NCBI GenBank assembly: GCA_009728235.1
Contig: WNZI01000001.1
Coordinates: forward strand, 169,673-233,672
Direction: 5' to 3'
Source: Vibrio cholerae
GTDB lineage: Bacteria; Actinomycetota; Actinomycetes; Actinomycetales; Micrococcaceae
Length of the DNA: 64,000 nt
Positions 62,831 to 64,000 of this stretch are shown piece by piece (within the stretch, counting starts at the first letter, position 1; each line of letters starts with the position of its first letter). The notes under the pieces are model-generated. The model did not search any database. It saw nothing but the letters and a program-made list of their open reading frames with translations, and was not told the origin of the DNA. Both the position numbers and the translations under genes were made by a program.

Positions 62831-63508
62831 ATGCGTCTCACAGTTCGGTCTCACGCTAGTGTGAAAGTCCACCTGGTGTCCCGCGATGTCCTGACAATCG
62901 CCGGTCTCCGGCAACTCCTCAAGCCTTGTTCGTTCATCAGCATCACCGGAGTGAGCTCCGATGACGAAACTACGATCGCGGCGATCACGGCCAGCAGTCC
63001 CGACATCCTTGTCGTGAGCAGCACCAAGGAAGAAGACATAGATGCTCTCGTCACTCTGGCCCGAGCGGTCAATCAGCTACTGAAAGTCGTTGTCCTGACA
63101 GACGAGACAGTTCTTCCTCACCTTGTCACGAAAAGTCCCTCGCGGTTCGAGGCCGTCCTGGTCCAGGGTGGGGATCACCTCGAAGACATCGGCGCGGTCC
63201 TTCGTATCGTGCATCGAGGCGGTCGCGTCATCTCAGCTCACTACCCTTTGGGCGACAGTGCCTTCGGTGGAAAACCCGTTGATGAGAGGCTGACGTCACG
63301 CCTGCTCGGGCTTTCCGCCCGCGAAACACTCATCCTGCGCGAGTTAGCGAAGGGACGCACGAACGCGCAGATCGCTCAACTACTTCACGTCAGCGTCGCG
63401 ACCATCAAGGCGGACCTCGCGCGCATCATGGAAATCATGCAGTCCTCCAGCCGCGTTGATCTAGCAGTCCAAGCTGCCCAATGTGGACTCATCAGCGAAG
63501 ACATCTGA
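62831..63508 (+). CDS. LuxR-type response-regulator-like protein
   Basis: A 225-residue protein. The N-terminal ~140 residues look like a receiver fold (VKVHLVSRDVLTIAGLRQLLKPC, DILVVSS, KVVVLTD). The usual phospho-Asp is not obvious: the acceptor strand reads ILVVSSTKEED. The C-terminal HTH is LSARETLILRELAKGRTNAQIAQLLHVSVATIKADLARIM. It may act without a kinase. It is divergent to the surface protein and probably regulates it. The ATG at 62831 is chosen over an upstream frame start that reads non-coding DNA. Confidence 0.82.
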   Translation: MRLTVRSHASVKVHLVSRDVLTIAGLRQLLKPCSFISITGVSSDDETTIAAITASSPDILVVSSTKEEDIDALVTLARAVNQLLKVVVLTDETVLPHLVTKSPSRFEAVLVQGGDHLEDIGAVLRIVHRGGRVISAHYPLGDSAFGGKPVDERLTSRLLGLSARETLILRELAKGRTNAQIAQLLHVSVATIKADLARIMEIMQSSSRVDLAVQAAQCGLISEDI

Positions 63509-63577
63509 CACCAACACGCACAAGCCCGACTGAACAGCGGTGTCCCTGTATAAGTACCACCAGTGCGCGCAGGTGCC

Positions 63578-64000
63578 TCAGCTCGTAACGCGCAACTCTC
63601 GGAGGCGCTGGATAATCCGGCGCTCCAGAATCTGCTCGCGCTCCTCAGCATCACCGCGGACGAACGTCTCATAGTCCTCGTCGGCCTCATCGAGCAAAAA
63701 AGGATGAGCAGGAGCGACGTGCTCACCACTGAAATCGCTGCCATAAAAATCAAGCAAATCATGCACAAGGTTCCGCAACACAAGATCAGAAGACATAGGG
63801 AGGTGCACCCGGCAAGCCTCCAGGTAAGCCGTGATCCGATCACGGCCATCAGCTCGCATGTCCTGCATACAACAAGGGTGCACCACCAACACCAGATGCA
63901 ACAGAGTGACCGGCGTAGTACCCGCACCAACCTCAGAGTGAGCAATCACAGCAGGCGGGTCGAGTCGCCGATACTGCCAGCCGTCGTCTCGACAAAGGAT
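63578..64000 (-). CDS. Hypothetical protein, 5' end outside the window
   Basis: The frame is open to the window edge; an in-frame GTG at 63949 may be internal. Visible residues include DDGWQYRRLDPPAVIAHSEVG, TLLHLVLVVHPC, then ITAYLEACRVHLP and VLRNLVHDLLDFYGSDF, ending EREQILERRIIQRLRELR. It is acidic and helical toward the end. No family recognised. It converges on the LuxR-type gene. Confidence 0.55.
   Translation of the reverse strand: MLCRDDGWQYRRLDPPAVIAHSEVGAGTTPVTLLHLVLVVHPCCMQDMRADGRDRITAYLEACRVHLPMSSDLVLRNLVHDLLDFYGSDFSGEHVAPAHPFLLDEADEDYETFVRGDAEEREQILERRIIQRLRELRVTS

Noticed and set aside
1..64000. CRISPR arrays, rRNA and tRNA genes
   Set aside because: I saw no regularly spaced direct repeats, no rRNA-like stretches and no cloverleaf with a conserved T-loop.

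Overview
The window is high-GC actinobacterial DNA. Gene content (PabB with a fused kinase-like domain, malate synthase G, a paired luciferase-like monooxygenase and FMN reductase of the CE1758/CE1759 type, a class F sortase) and codon use point to an Arthrobacter-like member of the Micrococcaceae. That placement is inferred from gene families, not from a marker gene. I saw no rRNA, tRNA or CRISPR array.

Layout. 1-9.5 kb looks like ordinary chromosome: pabB fusion, LysE exporter, low-molecular-weight phosphatase, a methyltransferase, a divergent MarR/MMPL pair with an operator between them, and glcB-glcG. 9.5-37 kb is accessory DNA made of small regulator-plus-enzyme modules, mostly divergent pairs: LysR/EamA, TetR/SDR, MarR/SDR/NTF2, an ECF sigma factor, an SDR-DoxX-FMN reductase-luciferase-MarR block, TetR/hydrolase and MarR/epoxide-hydrolase-like. 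An AlkC-type repair gene and a TrkH/TrkA potassium system sit among them. 37-47 kb holds small membrane proteins, an ankyrin protein, an RCC1-repeat protein and a Tn554-like pair of tyrosine recombinases. 47-54.4 kb returns to modules: GlxA-like AraC regulator/PfpI, MerR/SDR, and TetR/NAD-epimerase beside a coupled small peptide and MFS exporter. 54.4-64 kb is gene-poor and then carries a LOV-GGDEF-EAL protein and a surface protein/sortase/LuxR group.

Genes working together. At least eight regulators have palindromes in their promoter gaps. Two SDR paralogues 11 kb apart share the same palindrome, but only one has an adjacent TetR gene, so one regulator may control both. The luciferase-like and FMN reductase genes overlap at ATGA and should form a two-component monooxygenase. 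The sortase follows a secreted acidic helical protein whose C-terminal anchor lacks LPXTG.

Decay. Eight genes are interrupted by nine apparent single-base deletions, mostly in short G, C or A runs. This is either recent pseudogenisation or, more likely, a consensus error. Independently of that, several genes are true fragments: an ACC-deaminase-like enzyme, a GNAT next to an IS30 remnant, an MGMT/DUF1801 head-to-head junction, an IS3 remnant, a DUF1016 piece and a MarR stub. Repeated insertion and deletion have reshaped this region.
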